Below the pieces are notes generated by a model. That model was not told the origin of the DNA. It made no database searches and worked only from the letters and a program-made list of their open reading frames with translations. Shown piece after piece: positions 1 to 5,881 of a stretch of DNA of 6,797 bases (position 1 is its first letter; each line of letters begins with the position of its first letter). The DNA comes from Candidatus Saccharimonadales bacterium (GTDB lineage Bacteria; Patescibacteriota; Saccharimonadia; Saccharimonadales; Saccharimonadaceae), in NCBI GenBank assembly GCA_030151825.1, contig JASLCP010000047.1:1-6797 (forward strand), written 5' to 3'. The translations under genes were made by a program, and so were the position numbers.

Positions 1-76
1 TAAGTACCTAAGATAATTAATAAGCAACCAAAGACATAAGCGAGACTGGTTCGCACAGAAATAAGGGGTATGAGGG

Positions 77-1111
77 ATGAGCGCGAAACAAACAGTGACG
101 ATTAATGGACGACAATATGATGTTCATTCGGGGCTTGCTGTTGATTCGCCCAGCGTTTCTTCGTCAGCGACTGTTACTCCGACCAAAACAGCCGTCAGTA
201 AAAAACCAACACCTCCATCTGTACACGGCGGCGCAGACGCCAAAACAATTCATGCTCGCCAACAGCGTTCGCAAACACTCCGCCGCAAGACCGTGACACG
301 TCCCACGGCAAAAACGGTTACTCCGGCCAAAAATACCCAGGTTCACGAAATTATTACCCGCAAACAACCAGCAAAACTGACTCCGACAGCAACCCGGCAC
401 GAAAAAGTCTCAAAATTCGCTGCTCATCCAGCGCCGGTCCAATACAAACGCGTTATGGACGTTGGTCCTGTGTCACATCCCCATGTCGTCAAAGCTCACG
501 CAATCAGCAAAGCAAAAGCCGAAGCGCCGCTACCCGACAAAAAGCCAGCACCACAAAAAACCTCAGCCGAGATCAAGCGTAGCGCTATGCAACATGCCAT
601 CGCCAATACAACCGTCAGCAAAAAGCCCACCAAAAAGCGCCTATTGCAACGTCACCCCCGAACCGCCAGCATCGTTTCGGCCTGTGTCGCTTTGGTGCTC
701 TTTGGCGGCTATTTGACGTATCTGAACGTTCCAAGCCTCTCGGTACGTGTCGCTGCTGCCCAAGCAGGCATCGATGCATCGTATCCAAATTATCGTCCCG
801 ACGGCTACAGCCTCTCTGGTACCGTCGGCTATAGCCAAGGAAAGGTCAGCATGCGCTTTGCCTCAAATAGCGGCCCGACCGGCTTTACTATCAACCAAAC
901 CAAAAGCAATTGGGATTCGTCAGCCGTTTTGGACAAATATGTCACCCCACGCAGCGGCGCCAGCTATATTCCGTACACCGAACGCGGCCTGACTATTTAC
1001 ACCTTCGGTAATAGCGCCGCATGGGTCAACGGCGGTATCTTGTACACTATCGACGGTGATGCGCCACTTTCGAGCGAACAAATCCGCCGCATTGCGACCA
1101 GCCTGATCTAG
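77..1111 (+). CDS. Membrane-anchored protein with basic disordered tail and DUF4367-like outer domain
   Basis: 344 residues; precise function unknown. Residues 1-195 are low complexity, rich in Thr, Pro, Ala, Lys and Arg (37 Lys/Arg against 9 Asp/Glu) and look disordered, with recurring short pieces such as SKKPT (41-45 and 181-185). One transmembrane segment follows at about 197-217. Residues 225-343 resemble DUF4367: a PDGY turn, an Asn-Gln-x-Lys-Ser-x-Trp stretch, a strand ending in AAWVNGG, and a closing helix (LSSEQIRRIATSL), the usual family end. The positive-inside rule puts the tail in the cytoplasm and the DUF4367 domain outside. Start: ATG 77 has AAGGGG (63-68) eight bases upstream; ATG 70 is out of frame. 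A GATAAT at 12-17 could be its -10, but the -35 would lie outside the window. The gltX promoter begins four bases after its stop. DUF4367 is often seen in anti-sigma-like or envelope proteins; such a role is only inference here. The tail could bind nucleic acid or another acidic partner. Confidence 0.85.
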   Translation: MSAKQTVTINGRQYDVHSGLAVDSPSVSSSATVTPTKTAVSKKPTPPSVHGGADAKTIHARQQRSQTLRRKTVTRPTAKTVTPAKNTQVHEIITRKQPAKLTPTATRHEKVSKFAAHPAPVQYKRVMDVGPVSHPHVVKAHAISKAKAEAPLPDKKPAPQKTSAEIKRSAMQHAIANTTVSKKPTKKRLLQRHPRTASIVSACVALVLFGGYLTYLNVPSLSVRVAAAQAGIDASYPNYRPDGYSLSGTVGYSQGKVSMRFASNSGPTGFTINQTKSNWDSSAVLDKYVTPRSGASYIPYTERGLTIYTFGNSAAWVNGGILYTIDGDAPLSSEQIRRIATSLI

Positions 1112-1114
1112 CCC

Positions 1115-1143
1115 TTTAGATTCAGCCCGACATCTGTTAGAAT
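1115..1143 (+). promoter_or_regulatory. gltX promoter, extended -10, near-leaderless
   Basis: The -35 is TTTAGA (1115-1120, 4 of 6 matches), the spacer is 17 bp, and the -10 is TAGAAT (1138-1143) with an upstream TG (1135-1136). Only nine bases separate the -10 from the gltX ATG, so transcription should start at about 1149-1151 and leave a leader of two to four bases. The GGGGG run (1144-1148) could act as a ribosome site only on transcripts reading through from the gene upstream. Confidence 0.6.
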
Positions 1144-1152
1144 GGGGGATAT

Positions 1153-2586
1153 ATGATAACATCTCCTATTCGAACACGTTTTGCCCCCAGTCCAACGGGC
1201 TATCTCCATGTCGGGGGTATTCGCACTGCCTTATTTGCGTATCTCGTTGCTCGCCAACAGGGCGGTGCGTTTGTACTACGTTTTGAAGATACCGACAAAA
1301 AACGCGAAGTTGCTGGCAGTGCCGAGCACCTTATCAAGAGCCTCAATAGCATCGGTATTACGTATGACGAAGGACCAGACATTGGTGGTCCGTATGGTCC
1401 ATACATCCAAAGTCAGCGCCTCGACCACTACAAAGCATGGGCGCAAAGACTTGTTGACGCTGGTCGTGCCTATATGGATCCCTACACTCCCGAAGAAATT
1501 CAGGCGTTCCGTGAAACGGCCATCAAAAACAAGCAAGCTTTTTTATTTCGTCATCATCGCCCCGAAAATCCACCAGCATGGGACGGCACACGACCACTTC
1601 GCTTGCGCTCGGAACCAAAAGATTACGACTGGCACGATGAAGTAATGGGGAACATGCACACACCAGCCAGTGTCGTTGACGATATTATTCTTATCAAGTC
1701 CGATGGTTATCCGACATATAATTTTGCCCACATTATCGATGATCTCGAGATGAAAATTACGCACGTGATTCGCGGCCAGGAATTTTTATCGAGTATGGGA
1801 AGTTTTCTCAATATCTACGATGCGCTCGATATTAACTATCCAAAGTTCGCCCACATGCCGCATATCATGAACGAACAAGGCAACAAAAAGCTCGGCAAGC
1901 GCGACGGTGCCAAAGACGTCCTGGACTATCTCCGCGATGGCTACCTACCCGAAACGATGATGAGCTTTATCGCTACCATGGGATGGAATGACGGCACCGA
2001 ACAAGAAGTCTTTACACAAGACGAACTGATTAAAAAGTTTAGTCTTTCACGAGTGCAAAAGAGTGGTGCGCGTTTTGATGAAAAACGCCTTTTATGGATG
2101 AACGGCCAGTTCATTCGCGATCTTTCACTTGACGATCTGTATGACCGCGTCGCTGATTTTTGGCCAGAATCAGCAAACAGGGCAGACGAGACCTACAAAA
2201 AACAAGTACTGTCTATTGTCCAAGACCGCCTAAAAACACTTGCTGATATGCCCATCACTACCGGTTATTTCTTTGCTGAACCAACACCCGACTGGAGAAT
2301 GGTTAGTGACAACAAACAACTCAAAAAACTCGAACCAACACAGATTCATCATTTACTCACCACCGCCCACAAAGCCTTCACAAATAGCGAGTTTACCCCA
2401 GAAACGCTCCAAGAAACGCTCAACGCGCTTTTGGAAACTACTGGCGAAAAACCCGGCATTCTGTTTAGCCTAATTCGCCTTGCGGTATCGTGGGCGCCAT
2501 TCAGCCCAGCACTCCCTGATACACTCGCTACACTCGGCAAAGACACCGTCCTCGCACGCATCGACACTGCAATTCAGACTGCCTGA
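1153..2586 (+). CDS. gltX: Glutamyl-tRNA synthetase (GluRS)
   Basis: Charges tRNA-Glu with glutamate using ATP in the cytoplasm; class I aminoacyl-tRNA synthetase. 477 residues, normal for a bacterial GluRS. The Rossmann fold opens with APSPTGYLHVGG (11-22), the HIGH-equivalent signature, followed by RFEDTD (43-48) and the GPYGPYIQSQR element (79-89). The KMSKS-equivalent is KLGKR (246-250), with Gly where Ser is usual (KLSKR). The helical anticodon-binding region takes up roughly residues 315-477. The zinc-binding cysteines of E. coli GluRS are absent from the 105-135 region, and I see no cysteine anywhere in the protein; zinc-free GluRS enzymes are known. ATG 1153 begins just before the conserved core, so the N terminus is complete. 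Whether it also charges tRNA-Gln (non-discriminating, needing GatCAB) cannot be decided from this window. A tRNA-Glu gene lies about 3 kb downstream. Confidence 0.97.
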   Translation: MITSPIRTRFAPSPTGYLHVGGIRTALFAYLVARQQGGAFVLRFEDTDKKREVAGSAEHLIKSLNSIGITYDEGPDIGGPYGPYIQSQRLDHYKAWAQRLVDAGRAYMDPYTPEEIQAFRETAIKNKQAFLFRHHRPENPPAWDGTRPLRLRSEPKDYDWHDEVMGNMHTPASVVDDIILIKSDGYPTYNFAHIIDDLEMKITHVIRGQEFLSSMGSFLNIYDALDINYPKFAHMPHIMNEQGNKKLGKRDGAKDVLDYLRDGYLPETMMSFIATMGWNDGTEQEVFTQDELIKKFSLSRVQKSGARFDEKRLLWMNGQFIRDLSLDDLYDRVADFWPESANRADETYKKQVLSIVQDRLKTLADMPITTGYFFAEPTPDWRMVSDNKQLKKLEPTQIHHLLTTAHKAFTNSEFTPETLQETLNALLETTGEKPGILFSLIRLAVSWAPFSPALPDTLATLGKDTVLARIDTAIQTA

Positions 2587-2599
2587 GCTGCCCATTTTC

Positions 2600-2621
2600 T
2601 GCTACAATAATGCTTAAGCAT
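2600..2621 (+). promoter_or_regulatory. Extended -10 promoter and 12-bp palindrome at the DUF3048 gene start
   Basis: TG (2600-2601) one base before TACAAT (2603-2608, 5 of 6 matches) makes an extended -10; no convincing -35 is visible, as is common when TG is present. Transcription would start at about 2614-2616, only a few bases before ATG 2620, so the mRNA should be nearly leaderless. A perfect 12-bp palindrome, ATGCTTAAGCAT (2610-2621), spans the predicted start site and the start codon and could be an operator, though a palindrome this long may occur by chance. Confidence 0.5.
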
Positions 2622-3708
2622 GCGAAAACTCAAAAAGTCCGCGTTGATACCAACGATAAAAACATGGATACGCCACCATCCGACAGCGACGTATGCTATT
2701 ATCGGTGCACTGATTGTGCTCATTGCGGCCGGCGTCGCACTAATCGTCTTGTATAAAAAACCTGTTCAACAAACACCAGCACCGCCACATCACCAAACAA
2801 AGACGGCGCAGCCAGTGAAGTACTATTCGCCGTTAACCGGACTCGAGGTCCCCACCGAAACTGATACCAAACGCGCCACCACCGCCATCATGATCGAGAA
2901 CAGCCCCGATGCCCGCCCTCAGTCAGGTATCAAGGCAGCCGGCGTCGTATTTGAGGCAATTGCCGAAGGAGGCATTACACGCTTTTTGGCGCTCTACCAA
3001 CAAGAAAAACCGGGACTCATCGGCCCCGTCCGCAGCCTCCGTCCGTACTACGTTGACTGGCTGACACCGTTTCAGCCTAGTATTGCCCATGTTGGTGGTA
3101 GCAAGTTGGCGCTTGACGAAGTACGCGGTGACGGCTATCGAGACATCGATCAGTTCTTTAATGGTCCGTCATACTGGCGTGTCTCTGACCGCTATGCACC
3201 TCACAATGTCTACACTAATTTTGAACGACTCGATGCCCTCAATCAAGCAAAAGGTTATACTGAATCAGCCGTCAAAGGCTTTGCACGAAAAGACGCCGCT
3301 CCCGCTAAGACACCTACTGCCACCCAAATTGCCGTCACTATAAGTGGCCCCACGTACAACAGTAGCTATGTCTATGATGCCGCGTCGAACACTTATGCAC
3401 GTTCACAGGCCGGTGCGCCCCATAACGACCGTGAGTCTGGTCAAATTACTCCGACTACCGTCGTCGTGCTCTATACCAATATGAGCAAGGTTATGGAAGA
3501 CGGCTGGCGTGAACAAATCCAAAGTACCGGCGACGGTAGAGCAGTCATCTTTCAGGACGGTACCGCCACTGACGGCCAATGGCACAAGCCAACCAAAGAC
3601 AGCCAGTTGACATTCACCGCAGCGGACGGCAGCGAAGTAAAACTCAACCGCGGACAAACATGGCTCTCGGCGATCCCGAACGGCACAGGAAACGTCACAT
3701 GGCAATAA
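2620..3708 (+). CDS. DUF3048 (YerB-like) membrane-anchored extracytoplasmic protein
   Basis: 362 residues, related to Bacillus subtilis YerB; no biochemical role is established for the family. A short basic cytoplasmic end (1-22) is followed by a transmembrane anchor (about 24-45) and a Pro/Gln-rich linker. The N-terminal DUF3048 domain (about 68-215) shows the hallmark order PLTG (71-74), IENSPDARPQSG (92-103), GGITRF (117-122) and GPVRSLRPYY (135-144). The C-terminal domain (about 235-362) ends with the family's GQTWLSAIP-type strand. YerB is a lipoprotein; here no lipobox cysteine is present and a helix anchors the protein instead. ATG 2620 is chosen because it directly precedes the basic stretch and sits just downstream of the -10; ATG 2610 is out of frame. 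Its last ten bases overlap the kinase start, suggesting translational coupling and a shared function, possibly as the outside partner of that sensor (inference). Confidence 0.93.
   Translation: MRKLKKSALIPTIKTWIRHHPTATYAIIGALIVLIAAGVALIVLYKKPVQQTPAPPHHQTKTAQPVKYYSPLTGLEVPTETDTKRATTAIMIENSPDARPQSGIKAAGVVFEAIAEGGITRFLALYQQEKPGLIGPVRSLRPYYVDWLTPFQPSIAHVGGSKLALDEVRGDGYRDIDQFFNGPSYWRVSDRYAPHNVYTNFERLDALNQAKGYTESAVKGFARKDAAPAKTPTATQIAVTISGPTYNSSYVYDAASNTYARSQAGAPHNDRESGQITPTTVVVLYTNMSKVMEDGWREQIQSTGDGRAVIFQDGTATDGQWHKPTKDSQLTFTAADGSEVKLNRGQTWLSAIPNGTGNVTWQ
3687..3701 (+). promoter_or_regulatory. Shine-Dalgarno site fixing the kinase start
   Basis: AGGAAA (3687-3692) lies a few bases before ATG 3699 (eight bases after AGGA) and inside the last codons of the DUF3048 gene. 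It favours 3699 over the in-frame ATG 3579, which would overlap the upstream gene by 130 bases and add 40 residues unlike a kinase N terminus. Confidence 0.6.
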
Positions 3709-4190
3709 AACTTTTATCCAAGCCTCAGCAGGCTGCACGTACCTTTTTATCGATGTACACTATCCGTTTTGCAACAGGGGTACTGATTGGATCTCTCGTT
3801 AGCGGCATCTTCCTCGCTACTCTCCTTGGTCTGAGTCACGTCATTGCGCTATGGTCGTGGCAGTACTGGACAGGTATGGCCATCATGACGGCATTGTTTG
3901 CTATTTTCGGAATGACACTTTTGTGGGCGCTGAGCCGGCCTATGCATAATCTCATCCAATCGCTCGCCGCACTCGCCGAAGCTAGCCAGCAGTCGCCACT
4001 TCGTCCTATCGATCAGCAAGCAAGCATCGCCTTTCAGGATATTCTCCAGCCATTCTACGAACTTTCAGTCGCACCAACCGCCGCGCCAGCCCCCGAGCTA
4101 GGTGATGCCGAACGTACCGTTGATACGTCGATTACCACCGGGCTCGACCGCTTGTCGTGCGGAATCGCCATGTTTGATACCGACCAATAA
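3699..4190 (+). CDS. N-terminal fragment of the split kinase: two TM helices, HAMP-like linker, start of PAS
   Basis: This is the product if TAA 4188 terminates: 163 residues. Two hydrophobic helices (about 24-48 and 57-78) flank a loop of roughly eight residues (SHVIALWS region), so almost nothing is exposed outside. An amphipathic linker (about 80-105) is HAMP-like, followed by an Ala/Pro-rich stretch (125-132) and the first strand of the PAS-like domain (GLDRLSCGIAMFDTDQ, 148-163), where the frame is cut. On its own it could fold only as a membrane stub with no catalytic part. The start ATG overlaps the DUF3048 stop by ten bases. Confidence 0.6.
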   Translation: MAIKLLSKPQQAARTFLSMYTIRFATGVLIGSLVSGIFLATLLGLSHVIALWSWQYWTGMAIMTALFAIFGMTLLWALSRPMHNLIQSLAALAEASQQSPLRPIDQQASIAFQDILQPFYELSVAPTAAPAPELGDAERTVDTSITTGLDRLSCGIAMFDTDQ

Positions 4191-4427
4191 TTTACCTACA
4201 ATAACAAAAACGCCCCCATCAAAATCGACCGTGAAGGTAACAAATCAATCGCGATACCATTTCCCAGCGATGACAGCTTTACCAAATGGATTGATGACTG
4301 CCGCAACAACAAAATTCACGATGAACACACCTGGGCGCGCATCGCTAATAAGAATATTGGCGAACCTGGGCGCCGCGTCTACGACATCACGGCATCGTAC
4401 CAACGAGATAGTCCTGCAGAGGTTGTC

Positions 4428-5246
4428 GTGATGTTTTTTGACCGCACCAATACCTATGCTCCCGAAGAAGATGACCTCGATTTTATCTCGTTTGCCGCTC
4501 ACGAGCTGCGCGGCCCAATTACCGTTATCCGTGGCTACCTAGATGTCATCAACGAAGAAGTCGGTCCGTCAATGGACCTCGATCAGCAAGAGCTCATGAA
4601 ACGTCTTGTCGTATCGGCTAACCGACTGTCAACCTATATCAATAATATCCTTGGCGCATCACGCTTTGACCGTCGGCACTTCAAGATCCACGTTGCCGAA
4701 GAGCACCTAAAAGCCATTTATGATACCGTCCGCGATGATATGGACCTGCGCGCCGCCTCTCAACACCGTTTGCTCAATATTGATATTCCTGACTCGCTGC
4801 CGACCGTCGCTGCCGACCGCAACAGCATCGGTGAAGTATTATCAAACCTTATCGATAACGCCATCAAATACAGTAACGAGGGCGGCATCGTTACTGTCAC
4901 TGCACATGTCGTCGGAAAAACCGTCGAAGTGTCAATCACTGATCGCGGGATTGGCATGCCGGCCAATGTCGTCAATAATTTATTCCACAAATTCTACCGC
5001 TCACACCGCTCACGCGAAACTGTCGCGGGTACCGGCATCGGTCTCTACCTCTCGAAAGGAATTATCGAATCACACGGTGGCATCATCGAAGTCCGCAGCA
5101 CCGAAAACGAAGGCTCAACGTTCTCATTCACGCTGCCAATCTATGCCACGGTTGCCGATAAAATCAAAGCAGGGCATAATAATAATGAAAAGTTGATTAC
5201 GCGGAGCAGTGGCTCAATCCGTAATCACTCAATGTTTAGGGGGTAG
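4428..5246 (+). CDS. Histidine kinase core (HisKA and HATPase_c), C-terminal part of the split kinase
   Basis: 272 residues from GTG 4428, or 271 from ATG 4431. All catalytic boxes are intact: H-box FAAHELRGPI with phospho-acceptor His25; N-box NLIDNAIKYS (140-149); G1 box DRGIGMP (172-178); F-box Phe186/Phe189; G2 box GTGIGLYLSKG (201-211). It would autophosphorylate with ATP and pass phosphate to the adjacent receiver. If not made as part of a longer kinase, it might be translated by internal initiation: AGAGG (4418-4422) stands eight bases before ATG 4431. That product would be a soluble kinase without TM and PAS parts. The tail after about residue 240 (AspLys-rich, then Asn-rich, ending SMFRG) lies beyond the normal ATPase fold, and its codons contain a hairpin and the ribosome site of the next gene. 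The stop is four bases before the regulator's ATG. Confidence 0.85.
   Translation: MMFFDRTNTYAPEEDDLDFISFAAHELRGPITVIRGYLDVINEEVGPSMDLDQQELMKRLVVSANRLSTYINNILGASRFDRRHFKIHVAEEHLKAIYDTVRDDMDLRAASQHRLLNIDIPDSLPTVAADRNSIGEVLSNLIDNAIKYSNEGGIVTVTAHVVGKTVEVSITDRGIGMPANVVNNLFHKFYRSHRSRETVAGTGIGLYLSKGIIESHGGIIEVRSTENEGSTFSFTLPIYATVADKIKAGHNNNEKLITRSSGSIRNHSMFRG
5194..5227 (+). repeat. Inverted repeat (mRNA hairpin) at the kinase-regulator junction
   Basis: TGATTACG (5194-5201) pairs perfectly with CGTAATCA (5220-5227); inside it GAGC (5204-5207) pairs with GCTC (5212-5215) around an AGTG loop, leaving a 2x4 internal loop. No T-run follows, so it is not an intrinsic terminator. It ends ten bases before the regulator's AGGGGG ribosome site and lies within the last kinase codons. 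It may tune transcript stability or regulator translation (inference). Confidence 0.45.
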
Positions 5247-5253
5247 TGTTATG
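5238..5253 (+). promoter_or_regulatory. Shine-Dalgarno site fixing the response-regulator start
   Basis: AGGGGG (5238-5243) is seven bases before ATG 5251 and overlaps the end of the kinase gene (TAG 5244-5246), the usual arrangement for coupled translation. It rules against the in-frame GTG 5209, which would add 14 residues before the first receiver strand. Confidence 0.75.
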
Positions 5254-5625
5254 GCAATAAAAACAATTTTATGTGTCGAAGACGACCGATTTATCGGTGA
5301 AATGTATGTGCGCAGTCTGAAAAAAGAAGGCTACGAAGTCGACTGGGTGATCGGTGGCAACGACGGGCTGATTGCGGCGCGCAACAAGCATTACGACCTG
5401 ATTTTGCTTGATATCATGTTGCCCGAACGTCGTGGCACCGAGATTCTTGACGCTCTTCGCAATGGCAAAGAAGACCTGATTCCCAACAGCAAAGTCATCG
5501 TCATGACTAATTTCGAACAAGACGACGAATCGCGCGTGGCCATGGAGCATCACGTCGACGCCTATTTGATAAAAGCTGACATCACCCCGCGCAAACTGAT
5601 TTCAATTATTCACGACCTACGCTAG
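5251..5625 (+). CDS. Single-domain response regulator (CheY/Spo0F-like receiver)
   Basis: 124 residues forming one complete receiver (REC) domain and nothing else. Visible key residues: the acidic pair Asp11/Asp12 for Mg2+, phospho-acceptor Asp54 in LILLDIMLPERRG, switch residue Thr86 (KVIVMTN), Tyr105 (DAYLIKA) and conserved Lys108. The protein ends 16 residues after Lys108, so there is no DNA-binding or enzymatic output. It should accept phosphate from the adjacent kinase and act by binding another protein or by passing phosphate along a relay; the target is not in the window. The gene is four bases after the kinase stop, so the pair is almost certainly cotranscribed. Its stop codon overlaps the -35 of the tRNA promoter. 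All key residues are kept, which argues that the system was under selection until recently even though the kinase frame is interrupted. Confidence 0.95.
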   Translation: MAIKTILCVEDDRFIGEMYVRSLKKEGYEVDWVIGGNDGLIAARNKHYDLILLDIMLPERRGTEILDALRNGKEDLIPNSKVIVMTNFEQDDESRVAMEHHVDAYLIKADITPRKLISIIHDLR

Positions 5626-5651
5626 ACAACCTCTGTTATTTTTGGTAGAGT
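5623..5651 (+). promoter_or_regulatory. tRNA-Glu promoter
   Basis: The -35 is TAGACA (5623-5628, 5 of 6 matches), the spacer is 17 bp, and the extended -10 is TG at 5643-5644 plus TAGAGT (5646-5651). Transcription would begin at about 5658, giving a 5' leader of roughly five bases. The -35 shares its first bases with the TAG stop of the response-regulator gene. Confidence 0.75.
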
Positions 5652-5662
5652 AGGGAAGTTGC

Positions 5663-5737
5663 GGCCCTATCGTCTAACGGTTAGGACATCAGGTTCTCAT
5701 CCTGGCAATCCGGGTTCGATTCCCGGTAGGGTCACCA
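5663..5737 (+). tRNA. tRNA-Glu, anticodon CTC, CCA encoded
   Basis: 75 bases including CCA. The seven-base acceptor stem GGCCCTA/TAGGGTC pairs fully with one G-T wobble at 2-71. The D-arm opens GTC and closes GAC with a GG-containing loop. The anticodon stem TCAGG/CCTGG encloses the loop TTCTCAT, giving anticodon CTC (5696-5698), which reads GAG. The T-arm CCGGG/CCCGG encloses TTCGATT. CCA (5735-5737) is encoded. Glu decoding of GAG by C34 implies that a separate TTC isoacceptor should exist elsewhere for GAA. The substrate is charged by the GltX encoded in the same window. Confidence 0.97.
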
Positions 5738-5776
5738 AAGTAAAACACCCATTATCACATGGGTGTTTTACTTTGG
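5735..5776 (+). terminator. Perfect 18-bp hairpin terminator after tRNA-Glu
   Basis: The left arm 5735-5752 and right arm 5759-5776 are exact reverse complements around a six-base loop (TATCAC). The GC-rich core ACACCCAT/ATGGGTGT is followed by TTTTACTTT in the right arm, with matching A-rich sequence on the left, so it could terminate in both directions. The left arm begins with the CCA of the tRNA. It would end tRNA transcripts and also any read-through from the DUF3048-kinase-regulator operon. Confidence 0.85.
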
Positions 5777-5795
5777 GAGAACTCATGCCTAAATA

Positions 5796-5824
5796 TTGAC
5801 GTTAGATACATAACATGTTACTAT
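5796..5824 (+). promoter_or_regulatory. Near-consensus promoter of the 80-residue gene
   Basis: The -35 is TTGACG (5796-5801, 5 of 6), the spacer is 17 bp, and the extended -10 is TG at 5816-5817 plus TACTAT (5819-5824, 5 of 6). Transcription should start at about 5831, giving a 51-base leader. This is the best-matching promoter in the window and predicts strong constitutive transcription. A weak six-pair stem (TCTA-CC with GG-TAGA) can be drawn in the leader, but I do not call a regulatory RNA from it. Confidence 0.75.
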
Positions 5825-5881
5825 ACGGTTTCTATCCGCACCCGCAGGTAGAGTACGTTTTCTAGTGAGCAGGAGCACATA

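Larger units (their letters stand above)
3699..5246 (+). pseudogene. Sensor histidine kinase gene interrupted by one in-frame TAA
   Basis: Read as one frame, 3699-5246 encodes a complete 515-residue membrane histidine kinase apart from TAA at 4188-4190 (codon 164). I translated 4191-4427 by hand in this frame and found no other stop. The encoded stretch looks like the remainder of a PAS-type domain: FTYNNKNAPIKID after the stop, and a final strand ending VVVMFFDRT that runs straight into the kinase core. Order: TM1 about 24-48, TM2 about 57-78, HAMP-like linker, PAS-like domain about 148-248, HisKA with phospho-His 268, then HATPase_c. The loop between the TM segments is very short, so stimulus sensing is probably membrane- or partner-based. 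Unbroken coding on both sides suggests a recent C-to-T change of a CAA codon, a base-call error, or a stop that is read through or bypassed by restarting. I annotate it as interrupted; whether it is dead is unresolved. Confidence 0.75.

Noticed and set aside
1..76. Promoter or end of an upstream gene at the left edge
   Set aside because: GATAAT at 12-17 is a possible -10, but the -35 would fall outside the window and nothing else supports it.
3579..3698. Longer kinase start at ATG 3579
   Set aside because: It would overlap the DUF3048 gene by 130 bases and add 40 polar residues that are only a frame-shadow of that gene; ATG 3699 has an AGGAAA site and precedes the natural TM region.
3403..3738. 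111-codon minus-strand frame
   Set aside because: Antisense shadow of the conserved DUF3048 C-terminal domain, with no ribosome site or family match.
5209..5250. Longer response-regulator start at GTG 5209
   Set aside because: It adds 14 residues before the first receiver strand, overlaps the kinase end, and lacks a ribosome site; ATG 5251 has AGGGGG at good spacing.
5663..5737. tRNA-Glu 3' end as an integration (att) site for a mobile element
   Set aside because: No integrase gene and no second copy of the tRNA 3' end is visible in the window; the sequence after it is a terminator and a normal promoter.
5831..5881. Riboswitch or structured leader in the 51-base leader of the 80-residue gene
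   Set aside because: Only a weak six-pair stem with a bulge can be drawn; too short and unstructured for a known riboswitch class.
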